Source: Cellvibrionaceae bacterium
GTDB lineage: Bacteria > Pseudomonadota > Gammaproteobacteria > Pseudomonadales > Cellvibrionaceae
Reading direction: 5' to 3'
Assembly (NCBI GenBank): GCA_021151695.1
Contig: JAGKWU010000012.1
Location: forward strand, 71,684 to 135,683
Length of the DNA stretch: 64,000 bases
A program made the translations under genes and the position numbers. Numbering within the stretch: position 1 is the stretch's first letter; the number at the start of each line of letters is the position of its first letter. Below are positions 7,577 through 14,698 of the stretch, piece after piece. The notes under the pieces are model-generated. The model did not search any database. It saw only the letters and a program-made list of their open reading frames with translations, and was not told where the DNA came from.

Positions 7577-9099
7577 GGTTGCCCGCAATCAGGTTGGTTA
7601 TTACACTCCTGATAAAGCTTTATGTTGCTGTAAGTTCCAATCTCCTTGAAATTTTCCAAAAGTATTTTTGATTGTCCGCCGCTTAAATATTTTTTATCTA
7701 TAGCGATGTAATCAATGATGTGATCATTTTTAAGTGCGGCAATGTCTGCCTCAGGCTTGAGGATCTTCACTCGGCCACCTGAATAAAAGTCACTGGAATA
7801 TCTTCTGTCCGCAAAATACCAAAGCTGGCTATGTTGGCCGGTACTTGTCTGTAAATAAGCCCTTACCAAATCCTTTTCGCTGTGCTTGGGTAGATTGTTA
7901 GGTTGGATAAAATAAGCTAGGGCGCATACCAGTAATGCTAGCGGAGTGAGTAGGCATGTTATGAAAAATCCTTTGGTGCGCAAACTTTCCGGTTTAAGAA
8001 AAGTAAAAAATTCAGCGAGTAAAATGGCGCCGGCTGGCATGGCGGGAAGCGCGTAGGGAGGAATGATATTGTGAGCAAAGGTGAAAAAAACAACGGGCAT
8101 CAATGTCCAGAGTAATAGATAACTCAACCATTGATCTTGCGGATAACGCCAGGTTAATTTCTGCTTTTGTTTAACGGCAAGTAAAATGAGCAGGCCAAAC
8201 CAAGGTAAAAATCCAATGGTCAAATATAACCAGATTGTTCCGAGCAATTCAGAGTGTGCATGGCCATAGAGATCACCTTGCCATCCGCTGATCAAAAAGC
8301 GGCTGAAATGTTCACCCACAATAAAATAATGGAAAAATCCGGGTGTGCGCGTTTCTGCCAGCCAATACCAGGGGGCTGCAATTGCAAGAGCTAGCATGGT
8401 TCCGGTTATCCAGGGCAGACGCTGCCACACGCTTAAGAGATGGCGATGTAATAATGTCCAGGCACCGGTAGGCAAGGCGACTAATACTAAAATCAACGGA
8501 CCTTTGGCGAGCAATCCAAGGCCCAGGCTGACAAAAAACAAATAACCCCAATATCCTTTGCGCTCATGACAAACGGCTTTCCAAAAACTTACCATCGCTA
8601 ATGTTGAACAAAAAATTAAGGCCAGATCTGTCATTACCAAACCGGCAGATCCAAAAAATAGCAAACTTGTGCTGAGAATAGCGATGGCTGCCAGGGCTAA
8701 ATCACTCGATCGGCTTTTTACCCAATAATAAATAAAGCACAGCAGGGCAATACTAAATAACAAGGAAGGTAGGCGCGCGGAAAATTCATTAACACCAAAG
8801 ACTTTCATACTTGCAGCGGCGGACCAGGTAGAAAGTGGCGGTTTCGCCCAAAAAGGCAAACCAAAATCATGGCCGGGTAAATTTACACACGCGGTTGTCT
8901 CGCACACAGCGCGTATAACATTGTAGTCATGTAAAGGGGTCACCCAATTGTCGGTCTCTGCCATTTTCCGCGCGATTTCACTGTAGCGCGCTTCTGTGGT
9001 ATCGGTTAAAGGCAGTAACCACATGCCGATGACACGTAACAGAAGTGTTGTCAGCAATAAAATCCAGATATGCTTTTTATAGTGAATGCTATGATTCAT
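7573..9099 (-). CDS. ArnT-like membrane glycosyltransferase
   Basis: This 508-residue polytopic protein has roughly 12 helices. The N-terminal signature LTDTTEARYSEIARKM (residues 31-46) and the first periplasmic loop PFWAKPPLSTW are typical of ArnT/PMT-type GT-C enzymes, which take a sugar from a polyprenyl phosphate and transfer it to lipid A, protein or another acceptor on the periplasmic side. It is slightly shorter than E. coli ArnT (550). It is the first gene of a four-gene operon (this gene, GT2, GtrA, ChbG), all overlapping. The acceptor is unknown; lipid A or O-antigen is a reasonable inference. Confidence 0.85.
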   Translation of the reverse strand: MNHSIHYKKHIWILLLTTLLLRVIGMWLLPLTDTTEARYSEIARKMAETDNWVTPLHDYNVIRAVCETTACVNLPGHDFGLPFWAKPPLSTWSAAASMKVFGVNEFSARLPSLLFSIALLCFIYYWVKSRSSDLALAAIAILSTSLLFFGSAGLVMTDLALIFCSTLAMVSFWKAVCHERKGYWGYLFFVSLGLGLLAKGPLILVLVALPTGAWTLLHRHLLSVWQRLPWITGTMLALAIAAPWYWLAETRTPGFFHYFIVGEHFSRFLISGWQGDLYGHAHSELLGTIWLYLTIGFLPWFGLLILLAVKQKQKLTWRYPQDQWLSYLLLWTLMPVVFFTFAHNIIPPYALPAMPAGAILLAEFFTFLKPESLRTKGFFITCLLTPLALLVCALAYFIQPNNLPKHSEKDLVRAYLQTSTGQHSQLWYFADRRYSSDFYSGGRVKILKPEADIAALKNDHIIDYIAIDKKYLSGGQSKILLENFKEIGTYSNIKLYQECNNQPDCGQP

Positions 9100-9207
9100 A
9101 GTGCCTCAGTTAACTTTAAAGAGTTCCAATGCATCACCATCACTTGTATTTTTAACAACGCAAGTGTTCTGGATATATTGATCTCATTAGAGTTTACCGA
9201 GCTTTTA

Positions 9208-9224
9208 GTTAACGAATTGTTAAC
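9208..9224. promoter_or_regulatory. Palindrome upstream of the glycosyltransferase operon
   Basis: GTTAAC (9208-9213) and GTTAAC (9219-9224) form a perfect dyad with a 5-base centre, about 110 bases upstream of the first operon gene (start 9099). Size and place fit a repressor operator. No regulator gene is adjacent. The rest of the 155-base gap shows nothing else clear. Confidence 0.35.
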
Positions 9225-9254
9225 AGTAGATAGTATTGGAATTTATCGAGTTAA

Positions 9255-9722
9255 CTATCTGCAGGCCGACAATTTCGCCGATTTTTCCATAAACACACTC
9301 AGTGGGTGTTCAGGATAATCGCCAAATGGCCCGCATCTTTCGTAGCCTTGCCTGGCATAAAACCCTAAGGCTTCTGGTTGATAGGGGCCTGTTTCGAGCA
9401 TAAATTTCCTGCAGCCTTTAATGTCGGCTTCTGATTCCAGGAGATCGATAATTCTTCTGGCGGCTCCCAGTCCCCTTGCTTCGGGCCGAACATACATTCG
9501 CTTGATTTCGCCGTATCCATGGTTAATCACAAGTGCGCCGCACCCGACGGCCATGCCGTCAGTTTTGCGGGCAACAGCAAAAAGCACGTTGGGCTGACAG
9601 AGGGAGGTTAGATCAAGCGCATAGCGCGCCTCGGCGGGATACAGGGTGTCCTGATAGGCGTCGAGATCGGCGATAAGCGCAATGATCTCCGGTTGGTTTG
9701 GGGATTCGAGAGTAATGTTCAT
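9255..9722 (-). CDS. GNAT-family N-acetyltransferase
   Basis: This 155-residue protein has the GNAT core: VGCGALVINHGYGEIKRMYVRPEARGLGAARRIIDLLE holds the acetyl-CoA binding (R/Q)xxGxG/A loop (ARGLGAA), and ALGFYARQGYERCGPFGDYPEH is the usual C-terminal strand region. It transfers an acetyl group from acetyl-CoA to an amine; the substrate is unknown. It is a cytosolic single-domain protein of normal length. It lies between the glycosyltransferase operon and a group of small accessory genes, all on the same strand. Confidence 0.88.
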   Translation of the reverse strand: MNITLESPNQPEIIALIADLDAYQDTLYPAEARYALDLTSLCQPNVLFAVARKTDGMAVGCGALVINHGYGEIKRMYVRPEARGLGAARRIIDLLESEADIKGCRKFMLETGPYQPEALGFYARQGYERCGPFGDYPEHPLSVFMEKSAKLSACR

Positions 9723-9760
9723 AGGTTTCCGTGGCTCGCGCCGAGTTTTATTTGTGTTTG

Positions 9761-10318
9761 TTAGTTGTTGCTAATTTTATAGACCGCAATAATTCTAAAT
9801 GGCCCAGGTTCAACGTTGTCAAACTTTCCTGATTCCAGGTTATGTTTCGCTGCTTCAAATGAGGAAAACAAGCAATATTCATTGACCGCGATATTTTCTG
9901 CAAGAGAGTTACAAGATAGCGGTGAACATTCCGGTGATGTATGCATCGAGAAGCTGGTAACGTCAAAGCCTTGAAGCTCCCTTGACATCGGCTGCGTTAT
10001 GGCTGTGGTAAATGAGGGTTCAGGCTCATAGCTAAGCCACTCTTTTGAGTCCTCGTCATACTCGAATTCATAGCCTTCATAATAAAATAGTGTGCAGTTG
10101 GATATGTCTATACTTTGTTGCTTTGCAATTTCCTGGATTATTTCAGGTGAGTCGAAAAGCCAATAGCCGTTGTGCTTCCAACAATGAATGTAATCTGCAA
10201 AGTCTCTTGATATGCAGCCGCTTAAGGAATAGATGTCTTCCACGGAGCTATCTTTGATCCACTCGGGCTTTTTACTAATATTTTTGTACATGTAACCTAA
10301 AGGGATCATCGTATTCAT
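9761..10318 (-). CDS. Hypothetical cytosolic protein
   Basis: This 185-residue protein starts MNTMIPLGYMYKNISKKPEW and is acidic and aromatic-rich (TLFYYEGYEFEYDEDSKEW), with no signal peptide or membrane segment. I do not recognise the family. Its size, acidity and neighbours (DMP19-like and SUKH genes) resemble bacterial toxin-immunity proteins, which is inference only. I start it at 10318, 13 bases after the stop of the sterol-desaturase-like gene. A longer frame to 10435 would overlap that gene by over 100 bases. Confidence 0.6.
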   Translation of the reverse strand: MNTMIPLGYMYKNISKKPEWIKDSSVEDIYSLSGCISRDFADYIHCWKHNGYWLFDSPEIIQEIAKQQSIDISNCTLFYYEGYEFEYDEDSKEWLSYEPEPSFTTAITQPMSRELQGFDVTSFSMHTSPECSPLSCNSLAENIAVNEYCLFSSFEAAKHNLESGKFDNVEPGPFRIIAVYKISNN

Positions 10319-10331
10319 GCCATTCTTCGTT

Positions 10332-11045
10332 TTAATTTGTTTTAAACACATAATCCCAAAATTTATGTACAAAGCTGAAATTCGCGTTACCCAATAAGTG
10401 ATGGCTTGAGTGATAACTGGAATAGCTGAAGACATTACGCAGTATTGGGTTGTTGGATGAGTATTGGTAATTCGAATGTAGCAAAATGGTGAACATCATT
10501 CCCGATATATGAAGGATGAGTGCAACACCCAGGCTTAAGGGTAATATGCACATAAAAATAGGTGCGCTTACACCTATGATGACGGCTTCAACGGGGTGTA
10601 CGCTATAGGCTGACCAAGGTGTTACTCTTACGGATGAGTGATGTACTGAATGGAATTTTACCAGGTATTTTGTGTGCAGCAGGCGATGCACAAAGTAGGA
10701 GTAGGTTTCGTAGAAGATCACAAAGCTTGCGATTTGGAGGAGCAGAGATGTAAATGATTCAGGCCAAATACTCGGAAATAAAAAACGGGTAAAAATACTG
10801 CAAAAGCCAAGCACTATGCAGGCGATAATTCCATTTTGTATTTCTCTCTTTTGCTGGCCTGGTTTCAGCTCTTTCGCATTTATGTATGAGCCAATTCCCT
10901 TTTCCTCCACGGCGATTTTTATTAATGCGCTTAACATTGTGGCAGTAAACGTATAAATAATTATGTTGCTCACTATCGATATGAGAATAGCGACGGCTGC
11001 AGGTGCATTTATCCAGTATTCAAATAGTTGGTTAATCAGGTCCAT
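10332..11045 (-). CDS. Sterol desaturase / fatty acid hydroxylase superfamily protein
   Basis: This 237-residue membrane protein has at least four hydrophobic helices and histidine clusters typical of the di-iron hydroxylase superfamily: HRLLH, HSVHH and HSSHH near the C terminus. Such enzymes use O2 to hydroxylate or desaturate lipids at the inner membrane. The substrate is unknown. The gene order is DMP19-like, this gene, then a hypothetical protein, with gaps of 27 and 13 bases, so the three probably share a message. Confidence 0.8.
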   Translation of the reverse strand: MDLINQLFEYWINAPAAVAILISIVSNIIIYTFTATMLSALIKIAVEEKGIGSYINAKELKPGQQKREIQNGIIACIVLGFCSIFTRFLFPSIWPESFTSLLLQIASFVIFYETYSYFVHRLLHTKYLVKFHSVHHSSVRVTPWSAYSVHPVEAVIIGVSAPIFMCILPLSLGVALILHISGMMFTILLHSNYQYSSNNPILRNVFSYSSYHSSHHLLGNANFSFVHKFWDYVFKTN

Positions 11046-11072
11046 TTTTAACCGCTCGTAACGAGGTTATTA

Positions 11073-11525
11073 TTAGGGCTGTTTTCCGAAAGCGTCAGCG
11101 GCAACCCAAAAGCCGCCATTTTCTTCCTCAATTGTTGTGGCCACTATATCTTCGTATTCTTCTAGGGGGATTGCATCTTCGCCGAATTTATCAAAAAAGT
11201 CTTCAAGTATATTTTCTCGAATTGATCTATCTCGAGGATAGGGCGTCCCGAAAAATAACATTGCACCTTCAATGGCTTTTGCTGTCGTTGGCATTCCCAA
11301 CATTAAAAAAGCGTGGGCGGCTTCTGGTGCAAGTACACCTGTGCTATTTGAGAAAAATTGGCCTAGGCCTCCGTTTAATATTTCTGACTGCGTCCAATGG
11401 GACGACAATAATATTTGCTGCTTTTCTGTTAATCTCGAAAATTGTTCAATGAAAATTTCCTCTCCATCGTAGATGCTGACATTTTCCCAAATGGGTTCTA
11501 TATACTTCCAGTAGGACTCGTCCAT
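11073..11525 (-). CDS. DMP19-like (DUF4375) protein
   Basis: This 150-residue acidic protein carries QILLSSHWTQSEILNGGLGQFFSNSTGVLAPEAAHAF, the conserved core I associate with DMP19/DUF4375 (N-G-G-x-x-Q-F-F...G). The Neisseria DMP19 is a DNA mimic. Many other members sit in immunity-type gene sets. It is first of a likely three-gene unit. Function here is not established. Confidence 0.7.
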   Translation of the reverse strand: MDESYWKYIEPIWENVSIYDGEEIFIEQFSRLTEKQQILLSSHWTQSEILNGGLGQFFSNSTGVLAPEAAHAFLMLGMPTTAKAIEGAMLFFGTPYPRDRSIRENILEDFFDKFGEDAIPLEEYEDIVATTIEEENGGFWVAADAFGKQP

Positions 11526-11732
11526 ATTGATTGTTCCTATTAATGATCATACGTTTCAATAAACCAATTATTTACTGCGGTCTTTCACGAAGACAAGGTA
11601 TATTCAATCGAATTTCTCCTGCGGAGTTAATTTCGTTGGTTTGCTAATCTTGCAATTCATTCTCTTGGCTTCGAATTGACAGCCCAAAGCTGTTCCACTA
11701 ACCTGCCCGCGCAGCGGTAAATCCCGTTGCCG
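11526..11732. other. Intergenic region upstream of the RNA leader
   Basis: No gene is seen. AT-rich DNA to about 11700 probably holds divergent promoters for the minus-strand DMP19-like unit and the plus-strand leader. At 11705-11734 GC-rich short repeats (CCCGCGCAGCGG, CCCGTTGCCGGG) begin the structured region. Confidence 0.4.
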
Positions 11733-11878
11733 GGACTCTCACCCCCGTTATCGAATCGGCACAAGCGCTTTGCGCATGTGCCCCGTACAGCTACACCTGT
11801 TGTTCTGGCGGCTGGTCGGGGCCACCTTCGGGTGGGCCGGTTTGATTCGATGCCGGTGGTGAGAACCCTGTCCAGTCC
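11733..11878 (+). ncRNA. Candidate structured RNA leader upstream of a small hypothetical gene
   Basis: Nested complementary segments predict a multi-branched fold. Outer stem: GGACT 11733-11737 with AGTCC 11874-11878, continued by CTCACC 11738-11743 with GGTGAG 11858-11863. Middle stem: ATCGAATC 11750-11757 with GATTCGAT 11844-11851. These enclose hairpin 11758-11782 (GGCACA-A-GCGC, loop TTT, GCGC-A-TGTGCC) and hairpin 11820-11838 closed by a TTCG tetraloop. A further hairpin (CCGCC 11877-11881 with GGCGG 11903-11907) precedes the ATG at 11937. I recall similar leaders before small Pseudomonas genes but cannot verify this. It could be a riboswitch, protein-binding leader or stand-alone RNA. 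Confidence 0.55.
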
Positions 11879-11936
11879 GCCTCCATAAATCTCACCTTTG
11901 GTGGCGGTTCAAACAATCGATCACTGAGATTTTATT

Positions 11937-12254
11937 ATGGACAATATCACTCCGCTGGTGCCCGGCACCAACTCTCCCTGCGTTGTTACTCTAAACCCCT
12001 TTCAAAACGCCTATTACCAGCACAGCTCGTTGGAAATCCATTCGCCCGACGGCGAACGATTGGAAACATTTGGCCAGGATATCCAGAAAGAAACCCTTCA
12101 CCACAATAATCTGCAGCTGCGTAATCAAATTTGCTTGATTGAATCGCTATTAAGCCATATTGATCGCGATGTTGAGTTGCCCAGGCAAGCGGTGTGTGGT
12201 TTGGCCGATTTGTTGTTTCGGGTGGAGGAGTTTTGTGAGAGGAGTATGAAGTAG
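11937..12254 (+). CDS. Small hypothetical protein downstream of the RNA leader
   Basis: This 105-residue cytosolic protein starts MDNITPLVPGTNSPCVVTLNPFQNA. The C-terminal half looks helical (LHHNNLQLRNQICLIESLLSHID...LADLLFRVEEF). I do not recognise the family. It is the only plus-strand gene in an accessory block of minus-strand genes and follows the structured leader by 58 bases, which suggests leader-dependent expression. GAG lies nine bases before the ATG. It may be recently acquired. Confidence 0.6.
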   Translation: MDNITPLVPGTNSPCVVTLNPFQNAYYQHSSLEIHSPDGERLETFGQDIQKETLHHNNLQLRNQICLIESLLSHIDRDVELPRQAVCGLADLLFRVEEFCERSMK

Positions 12255-12309
12255 GTTTGTGGGTAGGGTGTTGATCAGGATTCGCTGGCAGGATCGTTTT
12301 ATGCCGAAT

Positions 12310-12434
12310 GTAGGTTGGCGGTAAGGCTTGCGTATGCAAGCTGCACCCCAACATGATCAGGTTTTGTTAAAGTTAATAATGAGCCTGTGAGTTAGATATG
12401 TTGGGGTGCGGCTCACTCCTTACCCCAACCTACG
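12310..12434. repeat. Inverted pair of a short dispersed repeat
   Basis: A unit running GTAGGTTGG...GCACCCCAACATGATC (12310-12358) is followed by an inverted copy, GATATGTTGGGGTGCGGCTCACTCCTTACCCCAACCTAC (about 12395-12432). Each unit is itself a hairpin (GTAGGTTGGGGT against ACCCCAACCTAC type). A third copy lies at 13385-13423. This is a REP-like intergenic repeat, and a paired, inverted arrangement is typical of such elements. Confidence 0.65.
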
Positions 12435-12436
12435 GG

Positions 12437-12841
12437 CTACCAAATGTGCGAACGGGAAAGATAACGCTTTATTGCGAGAACCGCCAAAAAGCCACTTGCA
12501 ACAGCAGTAATAAATAGTTGCCAGGTTTCTGTCGAGACCATAATCCCGGCAACTATTGTGCCTAAGGCAAGGGTTGTCCAAGCCGTTATCATTTTATGAG
12601 AGGGAGCAATTGCAGTAGCTACAATACATACAGCTATGGCTGATAGCCCCACGCTTATATGTGTTTCTGCAGTAAGAATTAACTTAATTGTATCGTTGTA
12701 ACAAAAGCCAGAAATCACATCTTTGGCTGGGCAAAAATGCTTGTCGATAAAGAAATAACAATAGAGTGAAGCGATAAATATCACATACCAAATGCCTATT
12801 GTGGCGGGGATAAGTAGTAGCCAACGAAGTAGATTGCTCAT
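12437..12841 (-). CDS. Hypothetical four-helix membrane protein
   Basis: This 134-residue protein has four predicted transmembrane segments (LLRWLLLIPATIGIWYVIFIASLYCYFF, ISVGLSAIAVCIVATAIA, AWTTLALGTIVAGIMVS, FITAVASGFLAVLAI). A loop between helices 1 and 2 has two cysteines (HFCPAKDVISGFCYND). No family is recognised. AAAGGA lies just before the ATG and supports the start. It sits downstream of the SUKH gene on the same strand, with a 68-base gap. Confidence 0.6.
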   Translation of the reverse strand: MSNLLRWLLLIPATIGIWYVIFIASLYCYFFIDKHFCPAKDVISGFCYNDTIKLILTAETHISVGLSAIAVCIVATAIAPSHKMITAWTTLALGTIVAGIMVSTETWQLFITAVASGFLAVLAIKRYLSRSHIW

Positions 12842-12909
12842 GGTTCCTTTGCTGTTAGAGATATATCAATGTAGATTGTGTAGACCACGTAGGCGCCCAT
12901 GCCATTAAC

Positions 12910-13305
12910 TTACGAGTTCGTTGATATTTCTTCGAAATTTTCAAATAACTCAAAAATCTCTTTTGTTTCATGTGACCAATAATAAATGGCAGGATTACAC
13001 ACACCAGCGTGAGAAAGAAATACCAATTGATCGCCACACCCATTTGAAGCAATAGCGATGGCGTTTTCGGGGAATCCCTGCCATTGCCTTGAGGATAGGG
13101 TATTGGAAACTATGTCGTTCATGGAGCGCGATATTCTTTTCGGATCAGAATTATCTCTTATCTTGTACAGCTCCCAATCGTCATCATCAGTTGAAAACTC
13201 GCCACCATTGTTGTGGCTCATGACTTCTTTGTAAGCGGTGGGTAGCTTCACGGATAATTTTGCTTCGCTTTCATCTATGTATTTTTGATCGATGGGGAAG
13301 GGCAA
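12910..13305 (-). CDS. SMI1/KNR4 (SUKH) family protein
   Basis: This 131-residue cytosolic protein shows the SUKH core: IDESEAKLSVKLPTAYKEVMSHNNGGEF (the L-P-x-x-Y...N-G-G motif), then FPENAIAIASNGCGDQLVFL and the C-terminal YYWSHETKEIFELFENFEEI. SUKH proteins commonly act as immunity proteins against nuclease toxins of polymorphic toxin systems. No toxin gene is beside it, so it may be an orphan immunity gene or serve a partner elsewhere. Confidence 0.85.
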   Translation of the reverse strand: MPFPIDQKYIDESEAKLSVKLPTAYKEVMSHNNGGEFSTDDDDWELYKIRDNSDPKRISRSMNDIVSNTLSSRQWQGFPENAIAIASNGCGDQLVFLSHAGVCNPAIYYWSHETKEIFELFENFEEISTNS

Positions 13306-13384
13306 TTTTCACCTCAAGGAATTTATTTTGTGCACGAGATTGAGCTGCAAGAGGTGAGCCAACCATAGAGCGCATTATGAGTCA

Positions 13385-13423
13385 GATATGTTGGGATGCG
13401 CTGCGCTTACCCCAACCTACGCG
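13385..13423. repeat. Third copy of the dispersed GTTGGG hairpin repeat
   Basis: GATATGTTGGGATGCGCTGCGCTTACCCCAACCTACGCG matches the copy at about 12395-12432 with a few changes, in the same orientation. It lies in the gap between the SUKH gene and the next minus-strand gene. Confidence 0.65.
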
Positions 13424-13443
13424 ATTGTGAACTCATTAAAGTA

Positions 13444-14517
13444 TCAGTTAGAGCGCTCTTCTGATTTTTTTAATGAGTTTTTTATAGGTTTTATTGCTTG
13501 TTTGAGTGGCTTGTATGCCGACTTATCTCGCTCTAGCTCAACGGTCGTTTGTCCTTTTTGTAAAATGAAATTTCGTTCAGTTTTTGAGAGCATTTCTATA
13601 GATGAATTTAATGACTTTTTGTTTTCAGAGACTAGAGAAAACTCTAAAGCGATAATTTTAGATTGAATATTTGTTAACTCATTTTGAAAGTACTTAATGT
13701 CTGATAATCCTTCTTTGTACAAACGAAGAAAAAAATATGCAAATACCTCTACAAATATTACCAATAAAATTCTAGGTGCTATCGGAATAAACAGGTTTTT
13801 TAGAAATCTTGAATTTGACTCGTCGCCTTCCGATGCTAACGATTTTAGTAGCTGTGAAGCATCTACAATTGCTACTGTAGACCATAGAAGATATAATCCT
13901 CCTATAGTAATGGACATTCCTATCAGAAGATTAATATTGGACCGTAACCGAAGATCAGTGATCTCGCGACGAAGTCTATCGACCACCTGTGAAGAGGAGG
14001 CCGATAACCGCTCTATATTGATGTTTCTTTTAAGGTCTTCTTTAAATTGCTTGGCTTGATCGTTGAACATTGTTTGTATTGATTCTTCACCAGCATATTC
14101 GGTGACATATTTAAGCGCTACTTGTCTTTCGTCGGGTGTAAGCTCAATCGTAGGCCTATAAGTTTCGATGGTGACTTTTGCGTTTTGTAACTGTTCCTCA
14201 AGAGCTAAAATTTTTGCATAAGAACTGTTAATTTTTTCCTCTAATTCTATAGTATCGCTCGTCCCTGAGTTGTTCGTATCTTGCCCCCCAGATTGTAAAT
14301 AGTTTAATGAAAATAGCACGGCGGAGATGAGTAACGATACGAAGCCAGCTAATGCCGCATCGATAGAATAGTTATATCTTAAATATTCACCAAAATTTGC
14401 AGAAAATAGCATTAATAATCCGGAGCCACCTGCTAACGTTGCCGTCAGATATGACAATTTCTTGGTCGATATTCGCTGTATGGCCGTTTGATGGTGTGCA
14501 TGGAAGGAAGATTCCAT
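13444..14517 (-). CDS. Hypothetical membrane protein with coiled coil
   Basis: This 357-residue protein has two N-terminal helices (LTATLAGGSGLLMLFSANF, AALAGFVSLLISAVLFSLNYL), a coiled-coil stretch (LEEKINSSYAKILALEEQLQNAKVTIETY), a middle cytosolic part and a second helix pair (INLLIGMSITIGGLYLLW, IPIAPRILLVIFVEVFAYFFLRLY), then a charged C-terminal coiled coil. I do not recognise a family. GGAG lies eight bases before the ATG. Codon use is more AT-rich than in the neighbouring GH5 gene, consistent with the accessory character of this stretch. Its architecture is compatible with a membrane effector or sensor, but nothing proves this. Confidence 0.6.
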   Translation of the reverse strand: MESSFHAHHQTAIQRISTKKLSYLTATLAGGSGLLMLFSANFGEYLRYNYSIDAALAGFVSLLISAVLFSLNYLQSGGQDTNNSGTSDTIELEEKINSSYAKILALEEQLQNAKVTIETYRPTIELTPDERQVALKYVTEYAGEESIQTMFNDQAKQFKEDLKRNINIERLSASSSQVVDRLRREITDLRLRSNINLLIGMSITIGGLYLLWSTVAIVDASQLLKSLASEGDESNSRFLKNLFIPIAPRILLVIFVEVFAYFFLRLYKEGLSDIKYFQNELTNIQSKIIALEFSLVSENKKSLNSSIEMLSKTERNFILQKGQTTVELERDKSAYKPLKQAIKPIKNSLKKSEERSN

Positions 14518-14612
14518 TCGAGTAACTCCATAAATGTATTACTGAAAGTTTTAATATATATCCAAGTGGTTTAAATGCCAATAATCCGACGGATGCTTAC
14601 TAGCTAAAAATG

Positions 14613-14652
14613 AAAAGGGGCCGATAAGCATTACTGCTTATCGGCCCCTTTT
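14613..14652. terminator. Perfect 18-bp bidirectional terminator
   Basis: The arm 14613-14630 (AAAAGGGGCCGATAAGCA) is exactly complementary to 14635-14652, with loop TTAC. The outer A/T tract gives U-runs on both strands. It lies after the stop of the minus-strand GH5 gene (14699). Confidence 0.9.
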
Positions 14653-14698
14653 CTTTCCCGCCCGTGAGGGCGAGAGTTTTACTTTTATATAACGCTAA

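Noticed and set aside
11700..11910. tRNA or tmRNA in the structured leader
   Set aside because: No cloverleaf with a T-loop GTTCGAATC in the right place and no acceptor end; the ATCGAATC string pairs with a distant segment instead.
12437..14517. A CRISPR-like array or mobile element around the dispersed repeats
   Set aside because: Only three copies, unevenly spaced and partly inverted, with genes between them; no spacers, no cas genes and no transposase.
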